Assembly (NCBI RefSeq): GCF_015732155.1
Contig: NZ_WIQK01000001.1
Span: 654,501 to 718,500 of the forward strand
Direction: 5' to 3'
DNA from: Pectinatus sottacetonis
GTDB lineage: Bacteria > Bacillota > Negativicutes > Selenomonadales > Selenomonadaceae
Length of the DNA: 64,000 bases
Notes under the pieces: model-generated
Told to the model about the DNA's origin: nothing
The model's database searches: none
Seen by the model: the letters and a program-made list of their open reading frames with translations, nothing else
In this document: positions 62,548 through 64,000 of the stretch, one piece after another
How the letters are laid out: each line of letters starts with the position of its first letter
How positions within the stretch are numbered: the stretch's first letter is position 1
Translations under genes and position numbers: made by a program

Positions 62548-62991
62548 CTATTTATCAGCATCTTTCACATTTTTTAAAGCAAATGTAAAATCTCCCTGTG
62601 CTACAAGTTTTTTCTCTACAAAAGCTTCGGCATGAATTTTGCCAAAATCTCCCCTAACACGCATAAGTTCAGCCTTCATAACAAGTTGATCTCCAGGAAC
62701 TACCGGTACCTTAAATTTTACATTTTCCATGCCGCCAAAAAAAGCCAACTTCCCCCGATTTTCTTCTGGATAAAGCATCGCAAAACCACCAACTTGAGCC
62801 ATTGCTTCAAGAATAAGAACTCCTGGCATTATCGGATGTCCTGGAAAATGACCTCTAAATTGAGCTTCGCCCATAGTAATGTTTTTTATTCCAGTAGCAC
62901 TCTTAAAAGGAACTACTTCTAATATGCGGTCCACAAGTAAAAAAGGCGGACGATGTGGTAACACTTTTTGAATTTCATTTATATCTATCAT
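62548..62991 (-). CDS. fabZ: 3-hydroxyacyl-[ACP] dehydratase FabZ
   Basis: FabZ dehydrates 3-hydroxyacyl-ACP in fatty acid elongation and competes with LpxA for 3-hydroxyacyl-ACP, which explains its frequent linkage to lpx genes. The 147-residue hot-dog protein begins IQKVLPHRPPFLLVDRILEV; the catalytic His is in GHFPGHPIMPGVLILEAMAQ (near 49), with Glu63 in the same block. It lies 24 nt after lpxC; a 155-nt gap without open frame separates it from lpxA. Confidence 0.95.
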   Translation of the reverse strand: MIDINEIQKVLPHRPPFLLVDRILEVVPFKSATGIKNITMGEAQFRGHFPGHPIMPGVLILEAMAQVGGFAMLYPEENRGKLAFFGGMENVKFKVPVVPGDQLVMKAELMRVRGDFGKIHAEAFVEKKLVAQGDFTFALKNVKDADK

Positions 62992-63015
62992 TTCTTTTCC
63001 TCCAATGCTAAATGT

Positions 63016-63846
63016 CTATGTATTGACATTCCTTCTAATAAGTCCTGCTAACGCTGTATTAAGTTTATGACCTGATTTGACTGCAATAAAATGACCCTTG
63101 ACTATTCCACCGGTTAATCTCAGATCACCAATAATATCAAGTATCTTATGCCTAACAAGCTCATTATCAAAACGCAATTTATTTATCCAGCCTTTATCAT
63201 TATAGACAATTACGTTTTCCAGACTGCCACCTAGTCCCAGGCCCATAGAGCGCAACTGTTCTATTTCTTTTTCATAAGCAATTGTCCGAGCTGGTGCAAT
63301 TTCTTTCTCATATGTAGTTTTATTAATTGTGAAATCAGCATACTGGATTCCTATCAGTGGATGCTCATTAAGCGATGTAAAACTCACTCTGAAACCATCA
63401 TATGGTAGAGCAACAACAAACTTTTCCCTATCATCTATTCGATAAACTTTATCTATAACTATCTCTTTGCGTTTCTTCTGTTGTTTTTTTTGCCCAGCTT
63501 TTTGCAAAGCTGCAAAAAAAATAGCCGAGCAACCATCTTCAACTGGAGGCTCCTCACTACTCATTTCAATACGACAATTGTCAATTTTACAAACATGCAA
63601 TGCCGACATTAAATGTTCGATAGTAAAAACCTGAGCCTGTCCATTGCTGATTGTAGTAGCTCTAAGCGTTGTCGTTACATTTTCTGCAACAGCTTCTATC
63701 TGCGGACATCCTGCCAGATCTGTTCTTACAAAAATAATTCCCGTATCTTCTGGTGCTGGTAAAAGCTTTATTTTAGATAATTTGCCTGAATGAAGGCCTA
63801 TTCCCTCACAAATCACTTCTCGTGCCAGCGTTATTTGATAACACAT
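63016..63846 (-). CDS. lpxC: UDP-3-O-acyl-GlcNAc deacetylase LpxC
   Basis: LpxC is the zinc-dependent committed step of lipid A synthesis. The 276-residue protein begins QITLAREVICEGIGLHSGK, has the zinc-binding TIEHLMSALH (His78 in EHLMSALH) and VRHKILDIIGDLRL (His near 236, Asp near 240), and the EPPVEDGCSAIFF segment with catalytic Glu. The ATG follows AGGAGG. It is the first lpx gene of the cluster visible here. Confidence 0.96.
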   Translation of the reverse strand: MCYQITLAREVICEGIGLHSGKLSKIKLLPAPEDTGIIFVRTDLAGCPQIEAVAENVTTTLRATTISNGQAQVFTIEHLMSALHVCKIDNCRIEMSSEEPPVEDGCSAIFFAALQKAGQKKQQKKRKEIVIDKVYRIDDREKFVVALPYDGFRVSFTSLNEHPLIGIQYADFTINKTTYEKEIAPARTIAYEKEIEQLRSMGLGLGGSLENVIVYNDKGWINKLRFDNELVRHKILDIIGDLRLTGGIVKGHFIAVKSGHKLNTALAGLIRRNVNT

Positions 63847-63873
63847 AAAAATCCTCCTGCCATATCTTATTAT

Positions 63874-63902
63874 ATTCTACAAGACATCATCTTTAACTGC
63901 AA
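63874..63902 (-). promoter_or_regulatory. Possible promoter ahead of lpxC
   Basis: Minus-strand TTGCAG (63897-63902) and TAGAAT (63874-63879) have a 17-nt spacer, about 25 nt before the start codon. The -35 match is poor (3 of 6), and the region further upstream is cut by the window edge. Confidence 0.35.
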
Positions 63903-64000
63903 GCTTTTTTACTTGTTAAATTTAGAAAGATAACTATAATTTACACTGTACATTCTCTCTGTGATACACTTAACTTTGCCAGCACAAATATATAATGCCG

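Noticed and set aside
1-64000. tRNA, rRNA or CRISPR arrays
   Set aside because: I looked for tRNA CCA-type ends with TTCGA loops, rRNA signatures and regularly spaced direct repeats and found none that held up.

Overview
The window reads as chromosomal DNA of an AT-rich member of the Negativicutes, the Firmicutes with an outer membrane. The evidence is Firmicutes-style features (two T-box leaders, AGGAGG-type ribosome binding sites, frequent TTG starts, short HisG with HisZ, a Firmicutes-type GalT) together with a nearly complete lipid A/Kdo/LPS export cluster. A Pectinatus- or Megamonas-like genus is my inference; no rRNA is present to settle it.

Layout. 1-6.4 kb: end of a hexokinase gene, rpoN, a chemoreceptor remnant and an intact soluble chemoreceptor, a type II NADH dehydrogenase, a secreted SGNH hydrolase and a 55-residue ferredoxin-like protein. 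6.4-15.1 kb: glycine T-box, an unexplained structured RNA, glyQS, an amino acid permease, phenylalanine T-box and pheST. 15.1-22.5 kb (minus strand): a galactose operon (SSS symporter, cytidylate-kinase-like protein, galK, galE, galT, LacI-family regulator) behind a GTAAACGTTTAC operator. 22.7-31.9 kb: DUF815 ATPase, tandem Hsp20 genes, an H-NOX chemoreceptor, a divergent stand-alone FtsZ, NhaA, an AMIN/amidase_3 cell wall hydrolase and a SagB-like nitroreductase. 32.0-33.9 kb: an apparently intact group II intron directly behind the his operon terminator. 33.9-41.5 kb (minus): yerC/hisR-hisZ-HD protein-hisG-hisC-hisB-hisH-hisA-hisF-hisIE, without hisD. 41.6-63.8 kb (minus): lpxC-fabZ-lpxA-lpxI-lpxB-msbA-waaA/lpxK fusion-kdsB-kdsA-kdsD-kdsC-lpxL-lptC-lptA-lptB-lptF, then a DUF3084 protein, a YqgF-like protein, adenine deaminase and a metallo-beta-lactamase-fold hydrolase.

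The most striking object is in kdsC. The gene is split by a 1,803-nt element (50671-52473) with IS200/IS605-type end hairpins, a tnpB gene, an omega-RNA-like 3' end and group I intron core elements: an IStron. It sits after TTGAT, between the two aspartate codons of the HAD catalytic motif, in the sense orientation, and ends in G. Removing it exactly restores a 190-residue KdsC. The tnpB copy carries an in-frame TAA at codon 16, so the intron may be maintained by the host gene after loss of the nuclease.

Other observations worth following are an H-NOX domain with a complete oxygen-binding distal pocket in a presumably anaerobic host, a three-copy interspersed repeat lying behind minus-strand genes, and the structured RNA between the glycine T-box terminator and glyQ.
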